A stretch of DNA of 64,000 bases from Streptosporangiales bacterium. GTDB taxonomy: Bacteria; Actinomycetota; Actinomycetes; Streptosporangiales; WHST01. The position numbers and the translations under genes are program-made. The stretch is taken from assembly GCA_009379825.1 (NCBI GenBank), contig WHTA01000001.1, positions 124,001 through 188,000 of the forward strand. Direction: 5' to 3'. The first letter of the stretch is position 1; each line of letters starts with the position of its first letter. Under the pieces are notes generated by a model that did no database searches, was not told where the DNA came from, and was given only the letters and a program-made list of their open reading frames with translations. Below, piece after piece: positions 44,756 through 54,225 of this stretch.

Positions 44756-45754
44756 TCAGTCGGTCGCGCGGGGATGCGCGAGTGCGTACACCTCGCGCAG
44801 CTTGTCGACGGTGACCAGGGTGTACACCTGCGTCGTCGCCACCGACGCGTGTCCGAGCAGCTCCTGTACGACGCGGATGTCCGCGCCGCCGTCGAGCAGG
44901 TGGGTCGCGAACGAGTGGCGCAGCGTGTGCGGCGAGATACCGCTGAGCGCCGCGCGCTCGGCCGCACGCTGCAGCACCGTCCACGCGCTCTGCCGGCTCA
45001 GCCGGCCGCCGCGGGCGTTGAGGAACAGTGCGCCCGTGCCGCGCCCCCGCACCGCGAGCACCTGGCGTGCGCGCACCAGGTACGCCTCGATGGCGGCGGC
45101 CGCGTAGGTGCCGATCGGCACCATCCGTTCCTTGCCGCCCTTGCCGCGCAGCAGTACCGAGCCGCCGGCCACGTCGATGTCATCGACGTCCAACCCGACG
45201 GCCTCGGAGATCCGGGCGCCGGTGCCGTACAGCAGCTCGAGCAGCGCGCGGTCGCGCAGCCGCAGCGGGTCGTCGGCCTGCGAGGTGTCGGCGCCGAGCC
45301 CGCCGGCGGCGGCGAGCAGCTTCTCCACGTCGGCCACGGAGATCGCCTTCGGCAACCGCTTCGGCAGCGTCGGCGGGCGTACCTCGCGGGCGGGGTCGAT
45401 GTCGGCGAGGCCGTCGGCGATCGCGAACTTGTGCAGCCCCCGTACGGCCACCACGGCACGCGCGGCGGAGCTGGCGCCGAGCGCCGGGTGCACGTCGTCG
45501 CCCTCGCGCAGCGCCATGAGGAACGCGGCGACGTCCTCCCGGTCGACGGAACGGAGGTCGCGCACTCCCCTGGCCGCGAGCACCTCCAGGTACCTGTTGA
45601 GGTCGCGCCGGTACGACTGCAGGGTGTTCCGCGCGAGCCCGCGCTCGACGCTTAGGTGGTCGAGGTACGCGCGGACGCCGTCGGCCAGCGCCCGCGGGAT
45701 CTCGCCGGCGGGTTCCGCGCTAGCCGCGTCCATCGGCTCCAGTCGAGTGCCCAC
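44756..45754 (-). CDS. xerD: Tyrosine recombinase XerD
   Basis: A 332-residue site-specific recombinase that resolves chromosome dimers. An N-terminal SAM-like domain ([37 protein letters not shown]) is at residues 25-60. The catalytic residues are Arg in [11 protein letters not shown], His and Arg in [10 protein letters not shown], His in [10 protein letters not shown] and Tyr in TQVYTLV near 315. Core XerD rather than a phage integrase is indicated by length and by the parA/scpA neighbours. The start at the GTG 45754 or at an ATG seven codons inside is open. Confidence 0.92.
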   Translation of the reverse strand: MGTRLEPMDAASAEPAGEIPRALADGVRAYLDHLSVERGLARNTLQSYRRDLNRYLEVLAARGVRDLRSVDREDVAAFLMALREGDDVHPALGASSAARAVVAVRGLHKFAIADGLADIDPAREVRPPTLPKRLPKAISVADVEKLLAAAGGLGADTSQADDPLRLRDRALLELLYGTGARISEAVGLDVDDIDVAGGSVLLRGKGGKERMVPIGTYAAAAIEAYLVRARQVLAVRGRGTGALFLNARGGRLSRQSAWTVLQRAAERAALSGISPHTLRHSFATHLLDGGADIRVVQELLGHASVATTQVYTLVTVDKLREVYALAHPRATD

Positions 45755-45962
45755 GCCTCAAGCCAGCGCATCCGCGGGGGTCGTTGCCGGGTGTGCGACG
45801 GCCCGCCGCCCGCACGGCGCGTGCCGCTTCGCGCTCCCCACGTGCACCTGCCACCTCCGCGCTCCCCGCAGCGATGAATACCGCCGGAGTATGCCAGCTG
45901 ACTGCGACCTTGTGTCTCCCAGTTCTACCCTCTCCGCCCATGCTCCCGCCGTACCCGTCAAG

Positions 45963-46703
45963 ATGGACCCCATGGGCGGACGGCACCAAGCACCGAAACG
46001 CAGCCGGCGGCCACGTGCCGATGGCCGGTCGGGTGCTGCCTCCCGCCGCTCGGCGGGCGACGAGCAGCAGGTCAGCGCGCCGGGACCGGCACCGCAACGG
46101 CCGCAGGTGGCGGCTCGACCGCAGCCGCCGCCCGGGCCACCGGCCGCCGCCGGGTCGCGCGAGCCGGACGCTGGGCCGCCGCGCGCGTCGTGGTGGGTGC
46201 TGGCCGAAGTCGGCGGCCCGGCACTACTCATCGTGATCATCGCTGTCGTTCTACTACTGCTTGACACCATCGTCGACTGGCGTGAGCCGGTCGGCGGTGC
46301 AGCGCTGCTGCTGGCGCCGATCCTCGTCCGCCACGTGGTGCTCGGGGTCCGTGCCCGGTGGCGGGCGCTCGGCGCGGCGTACGGCGGCATGCTCGTCGTC
46401 GGTGTCGGCGGCCTGTTCGCCATCGATCCGGCCGTGCCGCACACCGTCGCCGGGTTCGGGGTCGCGGCGGTCGGCGTGCTCGTCGCCGGTGCCGCGTTCG
46501 TGCTCACCTCGCGCCTGGTCGGCCGCGAGCGCCGCGCCGCCGCGGCCCCGCAACGGGCACCGGCCATGCCGCCGACGGCGCACGCTCCGGTCGAGGCGCC
46601 GCCGTTCGAGTATCCGCCCGGCGCCAACGCCACCGACACACTGCCGCAGGTGCTGCCTGGCAACCGCCGTCAGGTCCGCGACGACGACTCGCTGGCCGGC
46701 TAG
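45963..46703 (+). CDS. Proline-rich protein with four membrane helices, hypothetical
   Basis: A 246-residue protein. The first 80 residues are Arg/Pro/Gln-rich and cytosolic. Four membrane helices follow: PALLIVIIAVVLLLLDTIV, GGAALLLAPILVRHVVLGV, AAYGGMLVVGVGGLFAI and AGFGVAAVGVLVAGAAFVLT. The tail is Pro-rich and hydrophilic. I do not recognise a family. The start is the ATG at 45963 or the one nine bases later; no strong ribosome site is seen. It is divergent from xerD and its stop overlaps the helicase stop. Confidence 0.65.
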   Translation: MDPMGGRHQAPKRSRRPRADGRSGAASRRSAGDEQQVSAPGPAPQRPQVAARPQPPPGPPAAAGSREPDAGPPRASWWVLAEVGGPALLIVIIAVVLLLLDTIVDWREPVGGAALLLAPILVRHVVLGVRARWRALGAAYGGMLVVGVGGLFAIDPAVPHTVAGFGVAAVGVLVAGAAFVLTSRLVGRERRAAAAPQRAPAMPPTAHAPVEAPPFEYPPGANATDTLPQVLPGNRRQVRDDDSLAG

Positions 46704-49450
46704 CCCACGGACGAGTACGCGACGACGCCGCGCCGTACGGCGTCGATGGCCGCCTTGGCGGTGCGGTGCAGGTCGGGGTGCTCGTCGCGGGTCACGTCGG
46801 CGATCTGGCCGAGCAGGTCGATCACCTGCTTGGTCCAGCGCACGAAGTCACCCGGTGCCATGTCGCCCTCGTCGAGGACGGTGTCCAGCCGCGCCCCGTT
46901 CGCCCACCGGTAGGTGGCCCAGCAGAAGCCCAGGTTCGGCTCGCGCTGGAACGAGACGCCGTTCTCGCCCTCCAGCTCCTCCAGCTCACCCCACAGCTTC
47001 ACCATGGCGGCGAGCACGTCCTTGACCTGTCCGCCGGGCAGCCGTGGGCGGCTCGCGTCGTCGGACTGCCTGGACTCGAACACCAGCGTGGACACGCAGC
47101 TGGCGAGCTCGGCCGGCCGCAGCGAGTCCCACTGGCCGTGCCGCAGGCACTCGGCGGTGAGCAGGTCCATCTCCGTGTAGAGCTTCGCCAGCCGCTGGCC
47201 GTCGTCGGTCACCTGGTCGCCGTCGAGGTAGCCGAGCTGGTCGAGCACCGTGCAGATGCGGTCGAACGTGCGGGCGATCAGGTTGGTGCGGCCCTCGACC
47301 CGGCGGCGCACGCCCTCGGTCTCCTTGCGCAGCCGGAAGTAGCGCTCGGCCCAGCGGGCGTGGTGCTCGCGGTCCGGGCACTCGTGGCACGGGTGGTGCC
47401 GCAGCTCGCGGCGCAGCCGCTCGATCTCCGGTGCCTCGTCGTCGGCGCCGGACTGCCTGCTGGCGTCCCTGCGCGCCTGGTTGCCGTCGAAGCCCTTGGC
47501 CCGCAGCGTCGCCACCAGGTCGCGGCGCTCCTGTGGCGACCGGCCGTTGAAGTTCTTCGGTATACGGACCTGGCCGAGCGGCTCCACCGGGACGGGGAAG
47601 TCGGCGAGCGCGAGCCGCTTCACCTGCCGCTGCTCGGTCAGCACCAGGGGTTTCGGGTCGTCCGGGCCGGCCGACGTGCCCGCGTCGAGGACGACCGCTA
47701 GCCCGGCCCGCCGGCCGCTCGGTACGACGATGACGTCGCCACGCCGGAGCTTCTCCACCGACTTCGCCGCCTCGGCGCGCTTGCGCGCCGCGTTGTGCTT
47801 CGCCTGCCGCGCCTCCACGTCCGAGAGGCTCCGCCGCAGCTGCGCGTACTCGGTGAAGTCGCCGAGCTCGCACCGCATCGCGTCGTGGTAGCCGCGCAGC
47901 GCTTCCTCGTTCTTGGCGACCTTCTTCGCCAGCCCGACGACGGCGCGGTCGGCCTGGAACTGCGCGAAGCTCTCCTCGAGCATGCCGCGGGTGCGGTCGC
48001 GACCGACCTGCCCGACCAGGTTCACCGCCATGTTGTACGACGGGCGGAAGCTCGACCGCAGCGGGTACGTACGGGTGCTCGCCAGGCCGCCGAGGGCCTC
48101 CGGGTCGACCTGCGGCGCGTAGAGCACGACGCCGTGCCCCTCGACGTCGATGCCGCGGCGGCCGGCGCGGCCGGTCAGCTGGGTGTACTCGCCGGGCGTG
48201 ATGTCCGCGTGCGTCTCGCCGTTCCACTTGGTCAGCTGCTCGAGGACTACGGACCTCGCCGGCATGTTCACGCCGAGCGCGAGCGTCTCGGTCGCGAACA
48301 CCGCCTTGATCAGGCCGCGGGCGAACAGCTCCTCCGTGACCTCCTTGAAGGTCGGCAGCATGCCCGCGTGGTGGGCAGCCACTCCCCTGGTCAGTCCCTC
48401 CAGCCACTCGCCGAAGCCGAGCACCGTGAGGTCTTCCTCGGGGATGTCCGCGCACCGCTCCTCCGCGAGCGCGCGTACCTCGGCCGCCTCCTCCTGGGTG
48501 TTCAGCCGCAGCCCGCCGTAGAGACACGACACGACTGCGGCGTCGCAGCCGGCGCGGCTGAAGATGAAGTAGATCGCGGGCAGCAGCCCGTCGCGGTCGA
48601 GTCGTTCGACGACATGCATCCGGCTCGGCGGCCGGAACCTGCGCGGGCCGCGGGGCGGTCCGCCCCGACCGTGGCCACCGCGCCCGCGGCGGTTGCCGCC
48701 GCGCTCCCAGCCGCGGCCGCGTTCCTCCCTGGCCAGCTTCACCAGGTCGGGGTTCACCTTGCGCTGTGCGGCGTCGACGAACAGGTCGTGCAGCCGGTTG
48801 CCGACGAGCACGTGCTGCCACAGCGGCACCGGCCGCTGCTCCTCGACGACCACGTCGGTTTCGCCGCGTACCTCCTGCAGCCAGTCGCCGAACTCCTCGG
48901 CGTTGCTCACGGTGGCGGACAGCGCTGTGAGTTGCACCGACTCGGGCAGGTGGATGATGCACTCTTCCCAGACGGCGCCGCGGAAGCGGTCGGAGAGGTA
49001 GTGCACCTCGTCCATCACGACGTGCCCGAGACCGCGCAGGGTGGACGAACCGGCGTACAGCATGTTGCGCAGCACCTCGGTCGTCATCACCACGACCGGG
49101 GCCTCGCCGTTGATGCTGTTGTCGCCGGTGAGCAGACCGATCGCGTCCGCGCCGTGCCGGCGCACGAGGTCGGTGTACTTCTGGTTCGACAGCGCCTTGA
49201 TCGGCGTCGTGTAGAAGCACTTGCCGCCGGTCGCGAGCGCGAGGTGTACGGCGAACTCGCCGACCACTGTCTTGCCGGCACCGGTGGGCGCGGCGACCAA
49301 CACGCTGCGGCCCGCCTCCAGCGCGGCGCAGGCCTGCAGCTGGAACGGGTCGAGATCGAAGTCGTAGCGGCGGCGGAAGGCGCCGAGCTCGGTCTTCGCC
49401 TCGGCCGCCCGGTGCCGGGCAGCCGAATACCGCTCTGCCGGGGAGCTCAC
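46700..49450 (-). CDS. helY: Ski2/Mtr4-like DEAD/DEAH helicase HelY
   Basis: A 916-residue helicase. Motif I APTGAGKTVVGEFA lies near residue 48, motif II is VVMDEVHYLSDRFRG near 140, and SATVSNAEEFGDW follows. The second RecA domain has FATETLALGVNMPARSV and QLTGRAGRRGID near 410-445. A DSHCT-like C-terminal domain (LWGELEELEGENGV, WAYRWANG-like) ends the protein. Such proteins unwind RNA or DNA; mycobacterial helY is next to tatC as here. I start at the GTG 49450; the frame upstream is less likely. Confidence 0.92.
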   Translation of the reverse strand: MSSPAERYSAARHRAAEAKTELGAFRRRYDFDLDPFQLQACAALEAGRSVLVAAPTGAGKTVVGEFAVHLALATGGKCFYTTPIKALSNQKYTDLVRRHGADAIGLLTGDNSINGEAPVVVMTTEVLRNMLYAGSSTLRGLGHVVMDEVHYLSDRFRGAVWEECIIHLPESVQLTALSATVSNAEEFGDWLQEVRGETDVVVEEQRPVPLWQHVLVGNRLHDLFVDAAQRKVNPDLVKLAREERGRGWERGGNRRGRGGHGRGGPPRGPRRFRPPSRMHVVERLDRDGLLPAIYFIFSRAGCDAAVVSCLYGGLRLNTQEEAAEVRALAEERCADIPEEDLTVLGFGEWLEGLTRGVAAHHAGMLPTFKEVTEELFARGLIKAVFATETLALGVNMPARSVVLEQLTKWNGETHADITPGEYTQLTGRAGRRGIDVEGHGVVLYAPQVDPEALGGLASTRTYPLRSSFRPSYNMAVNLVGQVGRDRTRGMLEESFAQFQADRAVVGLAKKVAKNEEALRGYHDAMRCELGDFTEYAQLRRSLSDVEARQAKHNAARKRAEAAKSVEKLRRGDVIVVPSGRRAGLAVVLDAGTSAGPDDPKPLVLTEQRQVKRLALADFPVPVEPLGQVRIPKNFNGRSPQERRDLVATLRAKGFDGNQARRDASRQSGADDEAPEIERLRRELRHHPCHECPDREHHARWAERYFRLRKETEGVRRRVEGRTNLIARTFDRICTVLDQLGYLDGDQVTDDGQRLAKLYTEMDLLTAECLRHGQWDSLRPAELASCVSTLVFESRQSDDASRPRLPGGQVKDVLAAMVKLWGELEELEGENGVSFQREPNLGFCWATYRWANGARLDTVLDEGDMAPGDFVRWTKQVIDLLGQIADVTRDEHPDLHRTAKAAIDAVRRGVVAYSSVG

Positions 49451-49557
49451 CCGCCCCACCCTAGCTTCGATCTTTCCGTACCGGCGCGGTGACACAATCA
49501 CCGAGGGAAGGTGGCGGAGCTGGTCGGCCGCCGACGAGGAGAACGACTGCTCGCCGG

Positions 49558-50448
49558 TTAGGCGGGTCGGTCCCCGGGCGGGGTGATCACCTGCAGCGCG
49601 GCGGGCACGATCTCCGCGCGTTGCGGCAGCGGACCGACCCGCTCGCCGTCGGCGTAGGCGGTCACCCCGGTGGCGGCCAGCGCCACCGACTTGGCCCGGT
49701 AGGTGCGCACGGCCGGGTGCGTGGTGTGGGTGCCCTGGTAGAGCCGCGGCATGAGCAACGGCACCCTGCGGCGGGGCACGGGGCCGATGACCGTCACGTC
49801 GAACAGCCCGTCGTCGGGTTCGGCGGCGGGACAGATCTGCAGGCCGCCGCCGTACGACGCGGTGTTGCCGATCGATACGAACATCGCGTCGACCTGCCGC
49901 TCCTCGCCGTCCATCTCGACGAGGAACCGCCGCGGCTCGAACACCCGCAGCTCGAGCAGGATGGCCAGGTCGTAGCGCAGCCGGCCGGACGGCCAGCTCA
50001 TCCGGTTCACCCGCTCGTTGACCGCCGAGTCGAAGCCGGCGTACATCACGCCGACGAACAGCTCGTCGCCGACCCGGCCGAGGTCGATGGTCCGCGGCGT
50101 GCCGGCGAGCAGCGTGGCGGTGGCCGCGGCGGTGTCCAGTGGGATGCCGAGCGCGCGCGCCAGGTCGTTGCCGGTGCCTGCGGGCACCAGCCCGACGGGT
50201 ACGTCGGTGTGCGCGGCCGCCTGCGCGGCGATGTGCGTCAGCCCGTCGCCGCCGACGGCGACGAGCGCGTCAGGTGCCGCCGCGACGGCCTCCTTGGCCA
50301 CCTCAGCGGTCTCGTCCGCGTCGTGGCCGTGCACCACCCGCACCGACACCCCGGCCCCGCGTAGCCGGTCTGCGGCGTCGCGTGCGACCCGCATGCCGCG
50401 GCCGTGCCCGGACGTCGGGTTGACCAGGAGGGTGAGCTCAGCGCGCAT
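49558..50448 (-). CDS. Diacylglycerol-kinase family lipid kinase
   Basis: A 296-residue lipid kinase. The nucleotide site is VNPTSGHGRG (residues 9-18) and VAVGGDGLTHIAAQ near 62-75, with GLVPAGTGNDLARALG at 86-101. It could phosphorylate diacylglycerol or a related lipid such as sphingosine; the true substrate is not shown. It lies between helY and tatC on the same strand. In mycobacteria a kinase gene is also nearby. Confidence 0.9.
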   Translation of the reverse strand: MRAELTLLVNPTSGHGRGMRVARDAADRLRGAGVSVRVVHGHDADETAEVAKEAVAAAPDALVAVGGDGLTHIAAQAAAHTDVPVGLVPAGTGNDLARALGIPLDTAAATATLLAGTPRTIDLGRVGDELFVGVMYAGFDSAVNERVNRMSWPSGRLRYDLAILLELRVFEPRRFLVEMDGEERQVDAMFVSIGNTASYGGGLQICPAAEPDDGLFDVTVIGPVPRRRVPLLMPRLYQGTHTTHPAVRTYRAKSVALAATGVTAYADGERVGPLPQRAEIVPAALQVITPPGDRPA

Positions 50449-50471
50449 GGCCGGACTCTACCGGGTGGCCG

Positions 50472-51374
50472 TCAGGCCTCCGTGCGGTCCATCTCCAGCG
50501 GTGACGTCTCGTCGTCGTCGAGGTCGTCGTACGCGGCCTCGACCTGGTTCCTGCCGCGTCTCTTGTCGTTGACGTACGCCAGCACCACCGACAGCTCGAA
50601 CAGCAGCACCATGGGGATGGCCAGCATGATCATGCTGAACGGGTCCTGCGGCGTGACGATCATCGCGAAGACGAAGATCAGCATGACCGCCTTGCGCTGC
50701 CACAGTTTCAGCCGTTCGTAGGTCAGCACCCCGGCCAGGTTCAGCATGGTGATGAGCAGCGGCAGCTCGAAGCCGACCCCGAACACCAACATCAGCGCGG
50801 TGGCGTACTTGAAGTAGTGGTCGATGGTGATGAGCGCGCCGAACTCGGTGGGGATGAACTTCAGCAGTAGCGTGAGGCCCTTGTCGAGCACGAAGTACGC
50901 GAGCACGGCGCCGCCGACGAACAACGGCACGGCGATGGCGAGGAACGCCGCGCCCCACTTGCGTTCGCTCCGTCGCAGGCCGGGAGTGACGAACGCCCAG
51001 AGCTGGTGGAACCAGACCGGCGAGGCCACCACCAACGCGATGATCGCCGAGACCTTCAACCGCAGCAGGAACGGCTGGAAGATGCTGTTGAAGTACAGCG
51101 GACAGCCGGGAGTGCCGCCGACCTCACGGGGTTGCCCCACGGGCGCGACGCCGTTGAGCCGCTGCACCTCGCAGAACGGCTTGGTGAGGATCTGCAGCAG
51201 CGGCGGGTCGTAGAAGAACCACGCCACCACCGTGACCGCAACGATCGCCAGCAGTGCCCAGACCAGCCGGTTGCGGAGCTCCCTGATGTGCTCCCCGAGC
51301 GTCATGCGTCCCTCGGGGTCCTTCGGGCGCTGCGTACGCAACGCCCGGGCGACGCGGGTGATCGGGGACGCCAA
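50472..51374 (-). CDS. tatC: Twin-arginine translocase subunit TatC
   Basis: A 300-residue membrane protein with six helices. The signature EHIRELRNRLVWALLAI starts the first helix (about residues 27-44). FVTPGLRRSERKW, FELPLLITML and AMIVTPQDPFSMIMLAIPMVLLFELSVVLA follow. It recognises Tat signal peptides. The C-terminal tail (YDDLDDDETSPLEMDRTEA) is acidic. It lies 17 bases downstream of the proximal tatA, so the two are one transcript. The Tat signal of the PhoX-like protein fits this machinery. Confidence 0.95.
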   Translation of the reverse strand: MASPITRVARALRTQRPKDPEGRMTLGEHIRELRNRLVWALLAIVAVTVVAWFFYDPPLLQILTKPFCEVQRLNGVAPVGQPREVGGTPGCPLYFNSIFQPFLLRLKVSAIIALVVASPVWFHQLWAFVTPGLRRSERKWGAAFLAIAVPLFVGGAVLAYFVLDKGLTLLLKFIPTEFGALITIDHYFKYATALMLVFGVGFELPLLITMLNLAGVLTYERLKLWQRKAVMLIFVFAMIVTPQDPFSMIMLAIPMVLLFELSVVLAYVNDKRRGRNQVEAAYDDLDDDETSPLEMDRTEA

Positions 51375-51391
51375 CGCGAACCGCCGCGTCG

Positions 51392-51664
51392 TCAGCGCTG
51401 CTCGGCGGTGCGCTGCTCCGCCGACGCGTCGTGCTTGGTGGTGGGCTCAGCGAGCTGCCTGGGCTGTTGCGCGGCCGGCTGCGTGTCGGCGTCGGTCTTC
51501 TCGTCGCCGTCGCCGTCGTCGTCCTGCAGGCCCTTGGCCTCCGACTTGAAGATCCGCAACGACCGGCCCACGGAGCGGGCGAAGGTCGGCAGCTTGGTCG
51601 CGCCGAACAGCACGACGATTACCACGGCGATGATGATCAGCTCGGTTGCGCCAATGTTCGGCAT
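51392..51664 (-). CDS. tatA: Sec-independent translocase TatA (copy 1, next to tatC)
   Basis: A 90-residue protein. The N-terminal membrane helix is [30 protein letters not shown], containing the FG hinge, followed by an amphipathic helix ([14 protein letters not shown]) and a Gln/Thr-rich tail. It forms the Tat pore. Its first 48 residues are nearly the same as those of the second tatA 117 bases upstream, while the tails differ. It lies next to tatC. Confidence 0.93.
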   Translation of the reverse strand: MPNIGATELIIIAVVIVVLFGATKLPTFARSVGRSLRIFKSEAKGLQDDDGDGDEKTDADTQPAAQQPRQLAEPTTKHDASAEQRTAEQR

Positions 51665-51780
51665 CGCACCCTCCGAAGTCGCGGCCCCGCGGTCCTCGTC
51701 CGCCGTACCAGGCTTCCACCATGCTACTCCGCGGGTACCTGCGCGTCCCCGCCGATGTCAGGTGAACGTTCGTCGTACCG

Positions 51781-52053
51781 TCAGCTACCTGCCTGCCGGC
51801 GTTCGGTGACGTCCTCGGCCGCCGCCGCGCGGGGCTTCTCGGTCAGCTCTTCCTTGGCGGCAGTGGTGGCGTCGTCGGTGGTGCGGTCCTTGTCGTCGGC
51901 CTCGTCGTCGTCCTGCAGGCCCTTCGCCTCCGACTTGAAGATCCGCATCGACCGGCCGACCGAGCGGGCGAAGGTCGGCAGCTTGGTGGCGCCGAACAGC
52001 ACGACGATTACCACGGCGATGATGATCAGCTCGGTTGCGCCGATATTCGGCAT
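51781..52053 (-). CDS. tatA: Sec-independent translocase TatA (copy 2)
   Basis: A second 90-residue TatA. Its first 50 residues differ from copy 1 at one position by eye (Met for Leu in GRSMRIF). The tail is Thr/Ala/Glu/Lys-rich. The 5' halves also match in DNA at about 95% of positions, including silent sites, which suggests a recent duplication or gene conversion. Neither copy looks like TatB. Actinobacterial tat loci usually have one tatA beside tatC here. Confidence 0.9.
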   Translation of the reverse strand: MPNIGATELIIIAVVIVVLFGATKLPTFARSVGRSMRIFKSEAKGLQDDDEADDKDRTTDDATTAAKEELTEKPRAAAAEDVTERRQAGS

Positions 52054-52133
52054 CTGCGGTCCTCCCGACCAGCGGCTATCTGCCCATCGTCCACTCTAAC
52101 CGCACCTCTGGCAAAGGGTGGGGAACGTGCCGG

Positions 52134-53096
52134 TCAGTAGCCGGCCAGCGCGGCGCGGGCGTCCGTGCGCACCTGGTCGACGAGTTCCGGCGGGTCCACG
52201 ACGCGTCCGGTGCCGCCGAGCCGCAGCGCCAGCCGGCGGACCCAGCGGGTGTCCGGCGTACGGAGAGTCACCGAGATGCCACCATCCGCTCTCTCGGTCA
52301 CCGACTCGCAGGGGTAGTAGTCGGCCACCCAGCGGCCCGCCCTGGTCAGCTCCAGGGTGACGAGCTGGTCGGCCGTCGACGGCCGGAACATGCTCTCCCC
52401 CAGCTCCCGCAGGTGCGCCTGCGGCGGCACGTCCGCGGGGTCGCCGGTCTCGGCGATCTCCACCACCCGGTCGAGCCGGAACAGCCGGACGTCCTCCACC
52501 CGACGGCACCACGCCTCCAGGTACGAGCGACCGTCGGCGACGACCAGCCGGATCGGGTCCACGTCGCGCTCGGTCACCTCGTCGCGGGCCGGCACGAAGT
52601 ACGACAGGTGCAGCCGGCGGCCGCCCTCCAGCGCGCCGCGTACCACCGGCACGACGTCGCGCTCCGCCTCGACCTGCACGGCCACCTGGTCGCTGGCGTA
52701 CGCCGCGTCACCCGCGGCCCGCTCGAGCTTCGCGATCGTGCGGTCGAGCGCGTCGCGGTCGGCGAGCCCGGGGATCCCGGCGAGCGTGCGCAGCGCGACC
52801 AGCAGTGCCACCGCCTCGCTGAGGTCCAGGCGCAGTGGCCGGGTGATGGTGTCGGCGTTGCTGATGGTGACCGTGCCGCCGGAGTAGTCGACCTCGATCA
52901 GGTCCGCGGGCGTGTAGCCGGGCAGCCCGGAGACGAAGATCAGGTCGAGGTCGTCGATCAGCTGCTCCTCGGTGACCCCGAACGTGGCCGCGGCCTCCGC
53001 CAGCGGTACGCCCTGGTGCTGCTGCAGGTACGGCACCAGGGCGAGCAGCCGTCCGAGGCGCCTGCTGCTGGTGGCGTTCGCGCTGCGAGAGCTCAC
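52134..53096 (-). CDS. pafC: WYL-domain regulator PafC
   Basis: A 320-residue HTH-WYL protein. The N-terminal winged helix (RLGRLLALVPYLQQHQGVPLAEAAATFGVTEEQLIDDL) is at residues 13-50. The WYL domain spans about 145-235, including RSYLEAWCRRVEDVRLFRLDRV. PafC with PafB activates DNA-damage genes (recA-type promoters) in mycobacteria and allied groups; ssDNA is the proposed signal. In many actinobacteria pafB and pafC are fused or overlapping; here they are separated by 106 bases. Confidence 0.9.
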   Translation of the reverse strand: MSSRSANATSSRRLGRLLALVPYLQQHQGVPLAEAAATFGVTEEQLIDDLDLIFVSGLPGYTPADLIEVDYSGGTVTISNADTITRPLRLDLSEAVALLVALRTLAGIPGLADRDALDRTIAKLERAAGDAAYASDQVAVQVEAERDVVPVVRGALEGGRRLHLSYFVPARDEVTERDVDPIRLVVADGRSYLEAWCRRVEDVRLFRLDRVVEIAETGDPADVPPQAHLRELGESMFRPSTADQLVTLELTRAGRWVADYYPCESVTERADGGISVTLRTPDTRWVRRLALRLGGTGRVVDPPELVDQVRTDARAALAGY

Positions 53097-53202
53097 GAGG
53101 CGGCCTCCAAAGCGAGCATCGTAGCGCGCATGCCCGCCGTGCGAGGCCGGCTCACCGCGGGTGAGCGAGGAGCGCAGCGGCGGAGGCCGCCGGGCAGCAC
53201 GG
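53097..53202. other. pafB-pafC gap with a hairpin and repeat-like sequence
   Basis: The 106-base gap has a hairpin (CTCACC, three bases, GGTGAG near 53152-53166), then GTGAGCGAGGAGCGCAGC, a string that recurs between genes in many actinobacterial genomes. I can see no ORF here. It may be a REP-like element inserted between the two genes. Confidence 0.35.
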
Positions 53203-54156
53203 TCATCCGCCGGCCTCCCCTGCGGCGACCGCTTCCAGCCGGCTCAGCACCGCCTTGCGCAGGTCGTCTGGCTCCACGACGACGACGTCCGCGCCGTGCG
53301 CCGCGACCATGTCGGCGAGCTGCTCCGCGCTCGTGAAGTCCAGCTCGAGCTCGTCCCAGCCGTCGCCCTGCTTCACGTCGCACGCCTGCCGGCGCAGCCC
53401 GAAACCGGCACCCGCACGTACGCGCAGCCGACAGCGCCGCCACGGCGCCACGTCGCCGAAGTACGTCACGGTGCGGCGCACGTCGGTGTCCGGCGGCACC
53501 GTGACGCTGCCAGGCTCGCCCACCTGCATCACGTCGCCGACGACCCGGTCGAGCCGGAAGACCCGCTCGGCGTCGCGGTCGCGGTCGTGCCCGGCCACGT
53601 ACCAGCGGCCGTGCCACGACACGACGCCCCACGGCTCGAGCACCCGCGTCGCCTCCTCGCCCCCGCGCCGGTAACCGAACCGCACCGGGTACCGGCCGAG
53701 CACGGCCTGCCAGAACGGCAGGAACGCCGGTTCGCGCGCGCCCACCCTGGGCTCGATCCCCGGCAGCGACGAGTCCACGTCGATGCCTGCGGCGCGCAGC
53801 TTCAGCATCGCGCTGGACGCCGCCTCGGCCACCTGGGCGTGCTGCCAGGTGCGCGCGGCGAGGCCGAGGACGGCCGCCTCGTCCGGGGTGAAGGTGAGCT
53901 CGGGCAGCTCGTACACGTCGCGCCTGATCCGGTAGCCGGGCGTGCCGTCCCAGTCCTCCACCGTCTCCAGCGGGATGCCGAGCTCGCGCAGCTCGTCCTT
54001 GTCGCGCTCGAACATCCGCTTGAACGCTTCCAGGCCGCTGTCCGCGTACCCCTGCACGGACTCCCTGATGTGCTCCGCGCTGATCGGCTGACGGGTCGCC
54101 AGGAGGCAGAGCACGAGGTTGAAGAGCCGTTCGGTCTTCTTCCGTGATGCGACCAT
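53203..54156 (-). CDS. pafB: WYL-domain regulator PafB
   Basis: A 317-residue HTH-WYL protein, paralogous to PafC. The N-terminal HTH (TERLFNLVLCLLATRQPISAEHIRESV) is at residues 8-34, followed by the linker (RDKDELRELGIPLETVED). The WYL region has GVVSWHGRWYVAGHDRDRDAERVFRLDRV near 175-203. It acts with PafC as a heterodimer in the Pup-linked DNA-damage response. It lies downstream of pafA and a small lipoprotein gene on the same strand. Confidence 0.92.
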   Translation of the reverse strand: MVASRKKTERLFNLVLCLLATRQPISAEHIRESVQGYADSGLEAFKRMFERDKDELRELGIPLETVEDWDGTPGYRIRRDVYELPELTFTPDEAAVLGLAARTWQHAQVAEAASSAMLKLRAAGIDVDSSLPGIEPRVGAREPAFLPFWQAVLGRYPVRFGYRRGGEEATRVLEPWGVVSWHGRWYVAGHDRDRDAERVFRLDRVVGDVMQVGEPGSVTVPPDTDVRRTVTYFGDVAPWRRCRLRVRAGAGFGLRRQACDVKQGDGWDELELDFTSAEQLADMVAAHGADVVVVEPDDLRKAVLSRLEAVAAGEAGG

Positions 54157-54225
54157 CGCCCGTCCTCCCCGTCGTCTCGGGTCGAAACTAACAAAAGCCG
54201 ATGGCCAATGCCGGCAGGCAGGCGG

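Noticed and set aside
44756-45754. Tyrosine recombinase as a phage or island integrase
   Set aside because: Length, motifs and the parA/scpAB neighbours fit chromosomal XerD.
47795-49492. 565-codon plus-strand frame opposite helY
   Set aside because: No domain is recognisable, and it mirrors the helicase codons.
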